A DNA stretch of 64,000 bases from Breznakibacter sp047600785 (GTDB taxonomy: Bacteria; Bacteroidota; Bacteroidia; Bacteroidales; Marinilabiliaceae): positions 434,001-498,000 of the forward strand of contig JASGKH010000002.1 in assembly GCA_047600785.1 (NCBI GenBank), written 5' to 3'. The translations under genes were made by a program, and so were the position numbers. Positions 47,459 through 56,337 of the stretch are shown in pieces. The notes below the pieces were generated by a model, which worked only from the letters and a program-made list of their open reading frames with translations, did no database searches and was not told where the DNA came from. Numbering within the stretch: the first letter of the stretch is position 1; each line of letters starts with the position of its first letter.

Positions 47459-47578
47459 GGGTGCCTGAGTGTCTGAGACAAAGTACAAGAGTACAAGAGT
47501 ACAAAAGTACAAGAGTACAAAAGTACGAGAGTACGAGAGTACGAGAGTACGAGAGTACGAGAGTGCGAAAGTAAGAAA
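47459..47578. repeat. 8-bp-period repeat array, right part (about 15 units)
   Basis: After GGGTGCCT, GAGTGTCT and GAGACAAA, twelve 8-bp units follow from 47483: GTACAAGA variants then five GTACGAGA (47523-47562), ending GTGCGAAA and GTAAGAAA. The unit size is not a multiple of three and no gene covers it. Confidence 0.9.
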
Positions 47579-47773
47579 GGCAGAGGTTTTTTAGTGGTTT
47601 CTTAAAGGTTAACGGCTTCTTTGGAAAGACTGGAAGCAAAAGGAACCGTGACTTCTGCGTTTTCCTTTGCGGTCTCTGTGCGAAATCTGCAACAACTAAG
47701 AATAAATCTCAAGCCCAATGGGGCATCGATATGGGTAGATCCCGTACGCGAATAGATTACAAATTATAAACAT

Positions 47774-49849
47774 ATGAAAATCTTGATTCTATCCCTGTTG
47801 GTTGCCATAGGGGGGATATCGTGCCGTACGGCGCGTCAAAAGGGAGGCGAAGTGGTTTCTCCCAACGGGTTGATAAAGGTAAACGTGGAACTGAACGATC
47901 GGGGAGAACCTGTGTACCATGTTGCGTATGGCGACGAATGGCTTATCCGGAACGCCAGGTTGGGGATAATCGTCGACTCGGTGGATTATAGCCAGGGGAT
48001 GAAAGAGATCGCTAAAGCTGAGAGTGCCCACTCGGATACATGGGAGCCTGTATGGGGGCAATTTGCCCAAATCGAAAACAGTTACCACGAAATGGTGTGG
48101 ACGTTGCGCAAAGGCAATGCCCCCGCGCTTTCGGTGGTATTCAGGGTGTTTGACGACGGCTTGGGCTTTCGTTACGAGATAGCCGGATCGGGCCAGGCGG
48201 TGATTGCCGATGAGGTGACCCAGTTCAATATGGTTTCCGATAATATGGCCTACTGGGTGGCTCCCTGTTGGGAAAACGATGAGTATATCTACCAGGTATG
48301 CAGGTTGAGTGAAGTCTCGAAAGAGAAGCGCGACCGGTCGGCACTCAATGCGCATGCGCAATATTTCCCTTGCGAGACGGGCTTTAATACCCCGGTGACC
48401 ATGAAAACGCCCCACGGGACTTACCTGAGCATCCACGAAGCTGCCATATGGAATTATCCGGGCTCGTCGTTGTGCCTTAACCCATCGACCTTTGAGATCC
48501 GTCTCAGCCCCGCCGGGGAGGTTGGGAAAAAGGCTGTGGTGGAACTGCCTTTCCGCACGCCCTGGCGCACCGTGACCATTGGGCAACGTGCCGGTGACCT
48601 GGTGGAGTCGAGCCTGATACTGAACCTTAACGAGCCATGCGCGCTTACTGATGTGTCGTTCATCAAACCCATGAAATATGTGGGCATATGGTGGGAGATG
48701 CACCTGAAGAAATCGACCTGGGAGCTGGAGAACAGTTACAATCATGGGGCCAATACCGCCAATGTGAAGCGTTACATCGATTTTGCGGCCGGGAACGGGT
48801 TGCAGGGCGTGCTGGTGGAAGGCTGGAACAAAGGCTGGAACGGCTGGAACGGGTTTGATTATACCTCGCCTTACCCTGATTTTGATTTGCAGGAACTATC
48901 GGCTTATGCCAAAAGCAAGGGCGTGGAGCTGATCGGCCACCACGAGACGGGCGGCAATGTGCAAAATTATATTTCGCAGCTCGATACGGCTTATCAATAT
49001 TATCAGTCCAACGGTGTTCATGCCGTGAAAACCGGTTATGTGGGCAAGGTACCGGGGCATTTCCATTACGACCAGTGGATGGTGGACCATTATAACCAGA
49101 CGGTGACATTAGGGGCGCAACACCATATTTCGCTCTGCATCCACGAGCCCATTAAGCCGAGCGGCATTTGCCGTACGTACCCCAACCTGATGTCGGGCGA
49201 AGGGATGCGCGGACAGGAGTTCAATGCGTGGAGCGATGGCAACAACCTGACGCACCACACCATTTTGCCGTTTACCCGTAACCTGGCAGGGCCCATGGAT
49301 TATACACCGGGGATATTCGACCTGCAGTTGCTGAATTCGGTGAACCGCGGTTATACCAAACTTACTACCGATGCCGAACGCCGGGCCTATCCGTTCAAGC
49401 ACCGGGTGAAAACCACGCTGGCCCATCAGCTGGCCCTGTACGTGGTGTTCTACAGCCCGTTGCAAATGGCTGCCGATCTGCCCGAAAACTATCAGGGGCA
49501 TGCTGCTTTCCAGTTTATTCGCGACGTGCCGGTGGACTGGGCCGATACCAAGGTGCTGGATGCCGAGATTGCCCAATATGTGGTGACGGCACGCAGGGAT
49601 AAGCATTCCGACAACTGGTTCGTGGGGGGTATTACCAACGGGGAGCCCCGTGCCTATACGGTGGACCTGTCGTTTCTGGATGAAGGGGCTGCCTACAAGG
49701 CTGTGGTTTATACCGATGCGCCCGATGCCGATTGGGATTTGAATCCTGCCAAATATGATATATCTGCCCGTACGGTCAGGAAGGGCGATAAGCTGGAGGT
49801 AAAAATGGCCGCAGGTGGCGGCTTTGCGATCTCGATTATGAAAGATTAG
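47774..49849 (+). CDS. susB: GH97 alpha-glucosidase (SusB-like)
   Basis: 691 residues, near SusB length. N-terminal beta-sandwich, then a TIM barrel with LVEGWNKGWNGW, LIGHHETGGNVQNY, and the Glu-bearing segments CIHEPIKPSGICRTYPNL and SGEGMRGQEFNAW. The Glu-rich pattern matches inverting SusB-type members rather than retaining galactosidases. Lipobox Cys17 (AIGGISC) is followed by RTARQ, without acidic residues, so the protein probably stays in the periplasm. It converts maltooligosaccharides to glucose. Its upstream region holds the repeat/palindrome block, so it may have its own promoter. Confidence 0.94.
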   Translation: MKILILSLLVAIGGISCRTARQKGGEVVSPNGLIKVNVELNDRGEPVYHVAYGDEWLIRNARLGIIVDSVDYSQGMKEIAKAESAHSDTWEPVWGQFAQIENSYHEMVWTLRKGNAPALSVVFRVFDDGLGFRYEIAGSGQAVIADEVTQFNMVSDNMAYWVAPCWENDEYIYQVCRLSEVSKEKRDRSALNAHAQYFPCETGFNTPVTMKTPHGTYLSIHEAAIWNYPGSSLCLNPSTFEIRLSPAGEVGKKAVVELPFRTPWRTVTIGQRAGDLVESSLILNLNEPCALTDVSFIKPMKYVGIWWEMHLKKSTWELENSYNHGANTANVKRYIDFAAGNGLQGVLVEGWNKGWNGWNGFDYTSPYPDFDLQELSAYAKSKGVELIGHHETGGNVQNYISQLDTAYQYYQSNGVHAVKTGYVGKVPGHFHYDQWMVDHYNQTVTLGAQHHISLCIHEPIKPSGICRTYPNLMSGEGMRGQEFNAWSDGNNLTHHTILPFTRNLAGPMDYTPGIFDLQLLNSVNRGYTKLTTDAERRAYPFKHRVKTTLAHQLALYVVFYSPLQMAADLPENYQGHAAFQFIRDVPVDWADTKVLDAEIAQYVVTARRDKHSDNWFVGGITNGEPRAYTVDLSFLDEGAAYKAVVYTDAPDADWDLNPAKYDISARTVRKGDKLEVKMAAGGGFAISIMKD

Positions 49850-49878
49850 ACAATAGCGATCGTGCATTCTTAAGTAAG

Positions 49879-49918
49879 AGGACATCACAAGGGTTGGAAC
49901 CCATGTGGTGTCCTTTTT
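49879..49918 (+). terminator. Intrinsic terminator of the GH97 gene
   Basis: AGGACATCACA pairs with TGTGGTGTCCT (one wobble), with an inner GGGTT/AACCC, then five T. Confidence 0.88.
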
Positions 49919-50293
49919 GGTTTAGATCCAATGCTTTGCAAGTGAAGGAGACGTGTCGGGATTTCGTTGGCGGCGGGTTATCTGTCTTTTTTGCACTTTT
50001 GTTGGTGTTTTTACAGGTTCGCTCCGTGTTCGTTGTGATTATCGGACTTTATTCGAATTTGCATATTTATCGGTAATTAGGATGTTGCGTAAGGTGGTGC
50101 GATCGCGGCAAGGTAAAGCGACTTCTTCCGGCCCTTTCACGGCGTTTATCCTTCAATGGTTTTGCGGGCCAAACGTACTGGATGTTGGACGCAGAAAGGG
50201 GGAGGTGTAAAAAATAGAAAAGTGTTAAGTTTGCATAACGTTGAATAACAAGGAAGTCAAACTCCATTTTGCAATGGAAAAAAGGACGGTGAG
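49919..50293. other. Gene-free stretch
   Basis: About 370 bases between the GH97 terminator and the GNAT gene. Open frames up to 85 codons overlap one another and look accidental. Confidence 0.45.
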
Positions 50294-50794
50294 ATGATTA
50301 GACTTGAACGATTTGAGAGATCGGATTTTGCAAGGTTGATAAATTGGGTTGATTCAGAGGACTCGATGGTTCGGTTTAGCGGGCCGATCTTCAGCTATCC
50401 CATCACGGACGAACAACTGGAGAAATACATAAATGCCGGCAATAGGCTTGTTTATAAAGCGATCCATACCGGCTTGGGAGAGGTTGTAGGGCATGCAGAG
50501 TTAAACAATATTGATCACAAAAATAAAAGCGCGAGGATTTGCCGCGTGTTGGTTGGTGATAAACACCACAGAAACAAAGGATTTGGCAGAATGATCATAA
50601 AGGAACTTGTTCGGGTTGGATTCTCGGATCTGCAATTGCATAGATTGGATCTGGGAGTTTTTGATTTTAACCACCAGGCGATTAAATGTTACAGGGATTG
50701 TGGATTTGAGATAGAGGGATTGCTAAAGGATACGACAAAAATGGGAAATGAATATTGGTCGGTCTATAATATGAGTATAATAAACAACGGATAG
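50294..50794 (+). CDS. GNAT family N-acetyltransferase (RimJ/RimL type)
   Basis: A 166-residue GCN5-fold acetyltransferase. The acetyl-CoA pyrophosphate loop is RNKGFGRMIIKEL (about residues 96-108); LVGDKHH precedes it. The C-terminal segment FNHQAIKCYRDCGFEIEGLL is typical of RimJ/RimL-like members. The acceptor amine is not known. More AT-rich than the surrounding starch locus. Monocistronic. Confidence 0.9.
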   Translation: MIRLERFERSDFARLINWVDSEDSMVRFSGPIFSYPITDEQLEKYINAGNRLVYKAIHTGLGEVVGHAELNNIDHKNKSARICRVLVGDKHHRNKGFGRMIIKELVRVGFSDLQLHRLDLGVFDFNHQAIKCYRDCGFEIEGLLKDTTKMGNEYWSVYNMSIINNG

Positions 50795-50946
50795 AGGCCG
50801 CAGGCCATTTCCGGTAAAAACACAAATAGCGCGGTACATCGTGCCAAAGTTTTTTTGGGGGCGGGCTATTTCTCTTCCTGAAACGATAAGTGGCGGGCAG
50901 GTAATATCTGTTGGTTATTGGCTTTTTGTGTTTTAGGGGGTGGTGG

Positions 50947-51633
50947 TTACTCCAGTTTTTTGATGGCCAGTTTCAGCGGGCAATCCTCCGGGATAGCTCC
51001 GCCATGGCGATATTTGCCGAGCAATATTGCCGACTGCTGCGCCAGTTGCCGGCGTACGGCCCGCCGTTCGCCTTTGATCCGCGCAATGTTCAGCGAGTCG
51101 TAGGCTGTGGTATGGTGCCGCATCCATGCGATGACGGCTTTGGAAGCCCTTTCGCCGATGGGGATCATTGATGTACGGGCCACGGTTCCGCTGCCCACCG
51201 GGGTGGCGTGCCGGGTAACTGCCAGGGCAATGGCTTCTTCGGTGGATTTGTGCACAGGGTGAAAACGGAGGAACGCTTTGACCGCATCGAGGAATTCGGC
51301 TTTGTACAGGTTCTGTTTGTGCTCACGCCGTTGTTTGTCGTATTCGCTGCGCTTTTGATAGGTGCTGGTTTCCCTCATGGCCCCGACGGCCCGTTGTGTC
51401 TCGGAGATAACGGCGGCCGACGCCCAAACGCCTTTGGAGATGGTGCGACGGCCTTTTTTGACCTGTACCCGCCAATGGTCGCTTTGTGCGGTCACCTTGC
51501 GGGTGACGGCGGCATCGCCGGCGGGCAGGAAAGCCCAATGGCCCGGAGGTGTTAGCGGCTCGCCATAGTCGCCGATCAATTTTCCTTTGGCGTCTAGTCC
51601 GACAATGCGTGTGGTGTGTGTTATTTTTGGCAT
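50947..51633 (-). CDS. DUF2293 domain protein
   Basis: 228 residues, very basic. The C-terminal DUF2293-type domain runs from about residue 125 (STEEAIALAVTRHATPVGSG) to ARIKGERRAVRRQLAQQS. The N-terminus starts with MPKITHTTRIVGLDAKGKLI. The function of the family is unknown; its basic character allows nucleic-acid binding, but this is inference. It lies between the GNAT and the TPR/HTH gene without a shared operon partner. Confidence 0.8.
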   Translation of the reverse strand: MPKITHTTRIVGLDAKGKLIGDYGEPLTPPGHWAFLPAGDAAVTRKVTAQSDHWRVQVKKGRRTISKGVWASAAVISETQRAVGAMRETSTYQKRSEYDKQRREHKQNLYKAEFLDAVKAFLRFHPVHKSTEEAIALAVTRHATPVGSGTVARTSMIPIGERASKAVIAWMRHHTTAYDSLNIARIKGERRAVRRQLAQQSAILLGKYRHGGAIPEDCPLKLAIKKLE

Positions 51634-51766
51634 ATTGATGTTTTAGAGGACAAGAAAGGCACATCCCTTTTAGACGGATAATGGGGGAGTGAAAGACATT
51701 GGGATCGTCTGTTTCACCTGGTCCGCCTGCTCTCTGTCTGAAAATATTCTTTCTTCAGCTTCCAGC

Positions 51767-53554
51767 TTAGAAATTTTGTATCACATAGTCGCTGAAATTA
51801 ACCGATTCGGATAGGTTCATTTTACGTTTAAGCCGGTAGCGGGCTACCTGTACGCTGTTCGGGTTGATGTTGAGCAAACGGCTGATCTCTTTGCCGTTCA
51901 TGTTTATTTTGGTGTACGCGCACATCTTTAGTTCGTTGACCGATAGGTCGGGATGCCTGGCTTTGAGCGTTTCGAAGAATTGTGGGTGTACCTTTTCGAA
52001 GTAGAGTTTTATTTTGTCCCAGTCGTCCTCCTGGCTGATACGGCTTTTGACGGCCGAGATGAGTTGGTTGACGGCAGGTTCCCACTCCTTTTTGCCGGGA
52101 AGGTTTTTCAATTCGTTCAATTGCGCCTGCATTTGGCTGAGGAATTCCATGTGTTGTTCGCGCTGCATGGAAGTGGCCAGGAGGGAGCGGTGGTTCTCAT
52201 CGATGGTGGAGGAGAGGTGGCTTTGTTGCGATTCGAGCATGGCCAGTTCCTCCTCGAGCTTCTGTTTTTCGAGTTCGGCCTGTTGCCGCACCAGTTCTTC
52301 GCGTTGTTGCTGTAACAAGTTTCTTTCTTCCATGTTCTTCAGCTTTTCCTGTTCGATCTCAACTTTTTCCCTGGCGATGAGGTTCTCGCGTTCGAGTCTG
52401 CGGTTGCGACGGCGCACCTGCACCACCGACACGATGACCGCCGTGCCCAACACCAGGCTTACCACCAGAAAGGTGCGGCGTTTGATTTTTTCGTCGGTAA
52501 CTTCTGCTTTTATTTTCTGCAATTCCAGTTCCTTCTGTTGCGAGTCGAACTTGGTTTGCAGGGACGACACGTATTTCTCTTTGTCGGTGGCATGGAGGCT
52601 GTCGGAGAGATTTTTGAAGGTTTGGTGCTGGCGCAGCGCGTTGCGGTAATCGCCCTTAAGTTCGTAATAAGCGGTCCACAGGTTGGCCACGTTAACCTTT
52701 TGGCTAAAGTTTTTGTTCCTCGACACCAACGAGTCGGCTTGCACCAAATATATGTGGGCCAGGTCGGGGTGTTTTAGTTTGATGTAGTTGTTGGTAATAA
52801 GCACCAAGCATTTGCTTCGTCCGTATTGGTCTTGTGGTTTTCGAAGTTTAAGCGACTCCAGGAGGTAGTCGTTGCTTTCGACAAGGTTGTTGCGCAAAGC
52901 CTCCATTTCGCCCTGTACCGAAAGTAAGCGGGCCCAACGTGACGTGTCGGCCTGTTGCACGCAAAGTGCTTTGGCTTGTTGCGCGTATTGTTCGGCCAAA
53001 GGGTATTTTCCAAGGCGAACCAGCGACTCGTATGCCGAGGTGTATGCAGATATTTGGACATTGGTGTTGTTTAGCTTTCGGGCCTCGTCGATGGCTTTTT
53101 GGAAATAGAACAACGCTTTGTCGAAATCGTGCATCTGCATGTAGCCTAGGCCAATGTTGCTCAATGCGGGCGCTAGCTTGTCGGTCCGGTTAATTTTTAG
53201 CAGTATTTCGTAGCCCTTTATCCCGCATTCAACCGACTCTTTAAACTGGCCTTGCATGGCATAAATTACCTCCATGGCCCCGTATGCTTTAATAAAGCCG
53301 TTGGCCCAGTTTGTTTTTTCAGCCAACTTCAGCGCCTTTTGGGCATAAAACATGGCCGTGTCGGTGTGGTTGTTTGCGTATTCCCAAGCCAGGTCGGTGG
53401 CCGCGTTGAGTACTACGGTGTCGATGGGCGAAGAGAGCGCTTCCTTTATTTTCAGAAGTTTTTGATCGCGGGCGTTGGCCAAGGCGCCAAATAGCAAACA
53501 AATCAAGAAAAGCGTGGTCAAGGTTGGTTTTAAGTAAGATTTCAATCTGGTCAT
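51767..53554 (-). CDS. TPR membrane regulator with C-terminal LuxR-like HTH
   Basis: 595 residues. Signal/anchor segment (TTLFLICLLFGALANA), five or six TPRs in the periplasmic part (ALSNIGLGYMQMHDFDKALF is typical), one membrane helix (FLVVSLVLGTAVIVSVVQV), a long coiled coil (about 390-460) and a cytoplasmic HTH (INMNGKEISRLLNINPNSVQ). The architecture parallels the SusR-like protein at 38180 but the sequences differ. Target genes and signal are unknown. A -7 box precedes it. Confidence 0.87.
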   Translation of the reverse strand: MTRLKSYLKPTLTTLFLICLLFGALANARDQKLLKIKEALSSPIDTVVLNAATDLAWEYANNHTDTAMFYAQKALKLAEKTNWANGFIKAYGAMEVIYAMQGQFKESVECGIKGYEILLKINRTDKLAPALSNIGLGYMQMHDFDKALFYFQKAIDEARKLNNTNVQISAYTSAYESLVRLGKYPLAEQYAQQAKALCVQQADTSRWARLLSVQGEMEALRNNLVESNDYLLESLKLRKPQDQYGRSKCLVLITNNYIKLKHPDLAHIYLVQADSLVSRNKNFSQKVNVANLWTAYYELKGDYRNALRQHQTFKNLSDSLHATDKEKYVSSLQTKFDSQQKELELQKIKAEVTDEKIKRRTFLVVSLVLGTAVIVSVVQVRRRNRRLERENLIAREKVEIEQEKLKNMEERNLLQQQREELVRQQAELEKQKLEEELAMLESQQSHLSSTIDENHRSLLATSMQREQHMEFLSQMQAQLNELKNLPGKKEWEPAVNQLISAVKSRISQEDDWDKIKLYFEKVHPQFFETLKARHPDLSVNELKMCAYTKINMNGKEISRLLNINPNSVQVARYRLKRKMNLSESVNFSDYVIQNF

Positions 53555-53592
53555 TCTTCGTAATTTTTAATCAAATAGAGGTTGGTGAACGG

Positions 53593-53600
53593 CAAATATA
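53593..53600 (-). promoter_or_regulatory. -7 box of the TPR/HTH regulator
   Basis: TATATTTG on the minus strand matches TAnnTTTG exactly, 39 bases before the ATG at 53554. A T-rich stretch lies about 20 bases upstream as a possible -33 box. Confidence 0.6.
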
Positions 53601-53987
53601 TCTTTTCCCAAGTATAAAAAAACATTGCTCTGTGATTGTAAACAATAATTAACATACTTGAGAAACCATGGGGTGCAGCGCCCGGACGATAATAGGGCGT
53701 GAAAGGTTGCTTTAATGAAGTAATAATCGTTAATGTTTTGATAATGTGTGAATAATAATGGATTTGCCTGATTGTGTATTGCTTTTGTGGTGTGTCTGTA
53801 TAGGTTTTGTATAGGTGTATTTTGAGAGTTTTTTGTAAAACACACTTTAGTTTTGTCGTGCCGTAAGGGTCGAACACGCGAAACGCGATTAAACAGATTA
53901 CAGGCCAATGCGCATATGCATTGTGGTTAGGAGCAATGTTCGGATGCGATATGCCAACTCCGAGCAGAAGATTAAACAGAAACAGTT
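53601..53987. other. AT-rich divergent intergenic region
   Basis: About 390 bases between divergent genes. Open frames on the minus strand (53551-53908) overlap the regulator promoter and are unlikely to be coding. No repeats found. Confidence 0.45.
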
Positions 53988-54521
53988 ATGAAAAAGTACT
54001 TTTTTGCATTTATTGTAATGACGCTAATGGTGGCATTTGGTGCCAATGCCCAACTTGGGGGGGCTCTGAACAAGATGAAGGACAAAGCTTCGGGGAGCGG
54101 CGGCGGCACGTCGTTCGACGGCAGTAAAGTGCAACCCGATGCGGCAATCCAAAATGTGGAACGGAACCTTAAAAGCATTACAGAGTCCTATTACGCCGAT
54201 TATCAGAGCAAAGGTATCGGTTACTTGAACGGCGATGGGCAGTTGTGGTTTATCCGTAAAACGATGGAAGCGAGCCGACATTACTACTCTGGTGGCAAAT
54301 TAGGTTATCACAGCGCAGGTTTGGTTTGCGAGTTGGGCGCGGCCCAGCAAGATCCCCGTTATGTGGCCTTGGCTCCCAAATTCAAAGACGCCGAGGAGAA
54401 AGTGAAAGAGATGGAAAAGGCTAAAGGGTACGAGTTTGTGGAGTGTGCCGACAACAACATCATTTTTAGGGAGATAAAAACCGGCAGGGTTTTGTCGGCC
54501 GATGAATCGAGCAAGATTTAA
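53988..54521 (+). CDS. Secreted hypothetical protein
   Basis: 177 residues. Signal peptide MKKYFFAFIVMTLMVAFGAN, then a Gly/Ser-rich linker (KDKASGSGGGTSFDGSK) and a predicted helical domain (SIT ESYYADYQSKGIGYLN region) with the charged helix KFKDAEEKVKEMEKAKGYEF. No family recognised. It is likely periplasmic and precedes the LRR genes by 218 bases. Confidence 0.7.
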   Translation: MKKYFFAFIVMTLMVAFGANAQLGGALNKMKDKASGSGGGTSFDGSKVQPDAAIQNVERNLKSITESYYADYQSKGIGYLNGDGQLWFIRKTMEASRHYYSGGKLGYHSAGLVCELGAAQQDPRYVALAPKFKDAEEKVKEMEKAKGYEFVECADNNIIFREIKTGRVLSADESSKI

Positions 54522-54697
54522 AACTGTTAAGCCAACTGCCTAAACAAATGGGCTATCGTTAAACTGCTTTATTCCCGGCGCAATCTTTATGGGGATGCTG
54601 TCTGTTTTGGTTTTCCATCTGGAGAACATAGTTGGTTGCGGGGCATAAAATCACTTTTTTTGACAGCCTTAATCATCCCCTTGTTTTAGTCAAACTT

Positions 54698-54714
54698 CCA
54701 AATCCAGTCTTTTG
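54698..54714 (+). promoter_or_regulatory. 17-bp shared upstream element, copy 1
   Basis: CCAAATCCAGTCTTTTG ends 25 bases before the first LRR gene and contains GTCTTTTG, close to a -7 box. The same 17 bases occur at 56199-56215. Confidence 0.6.
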
Positions 54715-54739
54715 CCATTTTATAACAAACTAATTTAAT

Positions 54740-56095
54740 ATGAAAAAGTTTTTACTTGTTTTAATTACGGCCCTGGGGCTTCTATCGGCCACAGCGGCAA
54801 CCGCCCAAACCACCATGGTAACTATGAAGACGGCCAACGCTACGGCCAAGTTAAAACTTTATTGGTTAGGAACAGGCACGGTAAAGGCAAATGGTACGGC
54901 ACTTTCATTAAACGTAGAGGCAACGGTTGCCGTACAAAGCGGCACGGTAAGCATAGTTACTACCGGCGATGTGAAACTTACCGAAATAACCTGTTCAGAC
55001 AATGCATTAACATCGTTGGATGTGACTAAATGTGGAGATCTGACCTCGCTCAGTTGCGATGGTAATCAATTACAGTCATTAAATATTGGCAATTCAACAA
55101 AGATCATATTGGTTAACTGTGAGGGAAATTTATTGACAACCATCGATTTAAGTAAAACCCCAGTTATAGAATACTTGTATTTATATCAAAATAAGTTATC
55201 GACACTTAATATTAGCAATTTGACAAAGCTAAAGGTATTGGACTGCGGTGAAAACTTGTTTACAAGTTATGCATTTAGCAATATGTCGGCTTTGGAGAAG
55301 ATCAATATCAGTAGTTGCAATTTAACATCACTAACTATTAAGGGATGTCCAGTTCTAAAATCTTTTAGTTGCCATAAAAACAAGCTTGCATCTATAGATT
55401 TAAGCACGCTTACCACGTTGGAGGAGATTAGCCTTTATGGGAATCAATTGACAAGCATCAAGCTACCTACAACAAGTAAATTGACTTATTTGGCATGTTA
55501 CGATAATCAATTGTCATCAATCGATGTCAGTATGTGCTCCGGATTAACCTCTTTATATTGTGGTAGTAACAAGTTAATGAGTTTAGATGTGAGAAAGTGT
55601 ACTAACCTCAAATATTTGTTAGCAAGTAATCAAAACATAACCCTTCCACAGGCTACTGCTATAAATGGAACTTTATCGGTTAGTTGTCCTATTTATTTTA
55701 ATAATTCGGAAGTAACCGATATTAATACGATTGAGGTAGGATATTACGACGACAAAAAGGTCACCTGGATGTACCTTTCAGGTCAGTCTGGGGAAGCGCA
55801 ATTTACCTTTATGAATACGAGCGGTCAATTTTCAGGAACTGTGACTCAGCCCTGGATTGCCAGCCAGACCACTCCGGTAGACCAACATCAACACGAAGAG
55901 GTCAAGGTTTATACCGATGCTTCGGGTATTGTTATTTCTGGATTAGAGGCCAGTCAACATATCTCAGTCTATAGCTTAACAGGGGTTTTAAAATATCATA
56001 CTGTTACATCATCGGAAAGAGTTGAAGTTGAGGTTCCGGATGGTATTTATATTGTTAAGGTAGGGGAACAGGCGTTTAAGGTGATAAGACGTTAG
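54740..56095 (+). CDS. Secreted leucine-rich repeat protein A with sorting-like tail
   Basis: 451 residues. Signal peptide (MKKFLLVLITALGLLSATAA), a beta-rich N-terminus, then about ten LRRs of 20-23 residues (pattern TSLDVTKCGDLTSLSCDGNQ), many with a Cys in the repeat. The C-terminal about 75 residues (VYTDASGIVISGLEASQHIS to KVIRR) resemble a T9SS type A sorting domain. Surface ligand binding is likely. The gene is AT-rich compared with the starch locus. It is a tandem paralogue of the next gene; the two may share a promoter element. Confidence 0.85.
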   Translation: MKKFLLVLITALGLLSATAATAQTTMVTMKTANATAKLKLYWLGTGTVKANGTALSLNVEATVAVQSGTVSIVTTGDVKLTEITCSDNALTSLDVTKCGDLTSLSCDGNQLQSLNIGNSTKIILVNCEGNLLTTIDLSKTPVIEYLYLYQNKLSTLNISNLTKLKVLDCGENLFTSYAFSNMSALEKINISSCNLTSLTIKGCPVLKSFSCHKNKLASIDLSTLTTLEEISLYGNQLTSIKLPTTSKLTYLACYDNQLSSIDVSMCSGLTSLYCGSNKLMSLDVRKCTNLKYLLASNQNITLPQATAINGTLSVSCPIYFNNSEVTDINTIEVGYYDDKKVTWMYLSGQSGEAQFTFMNTSGQFSGTVTQPWIASQTTPVDQHQHEEVKVYTDASGIVISGLEASQHISVYSLTGVLKYHTVTSSERVEVEVPDGIYIVKVGEQAFKVIRR

Positions 56096-56198
56096 TGGGG
56101 ATAATTACGATAAGTCATACAAGGTTGAAGTGCTGATCCAATGTTTGGGGTGTATGTTCTTGTTGTGTAAAGTATTAATGTTAATTGCTGGCGATAAC

Positions 56199-56215
56199 CA
56201 AATCCAGTCTTTTGA
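56199..56215 (+). promoter_or_regulatory. 17-bp shared upstream element, copy 2
   Basis: CCAAATCCAGTCTTTTG, identical to 54698-54714. A TTG lies 19 bases before its GTCTTTTG, a fair -33/-7 spacing. The LRR gene starts 122 bases downstream. Confidence 0.6.
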
Positions 56216-56337
56216 AAATCTATCACAAAACGCGATTTAAAAGTAAAGAATTATCCATGCCGTCAATCGACGATACATAGGCGTAAGACAAAACGTGTGG
56301 ATGTTTCAATTAATCAATGAAATAAAATAATAAACAG

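Noticed and set aside
47483..47578. Possible CRISPR array
   Set aside because: The repeats are 8 bp with no spacers and no cas gene is near; it is a simple tandem repeat.
47220..47639. 139-codon open frame with repeated TLVLSY-like residues
   Set aside because: It is the translation of the 8-bp repeat (24-bp super-period) on the minus strand; no start signals or family.
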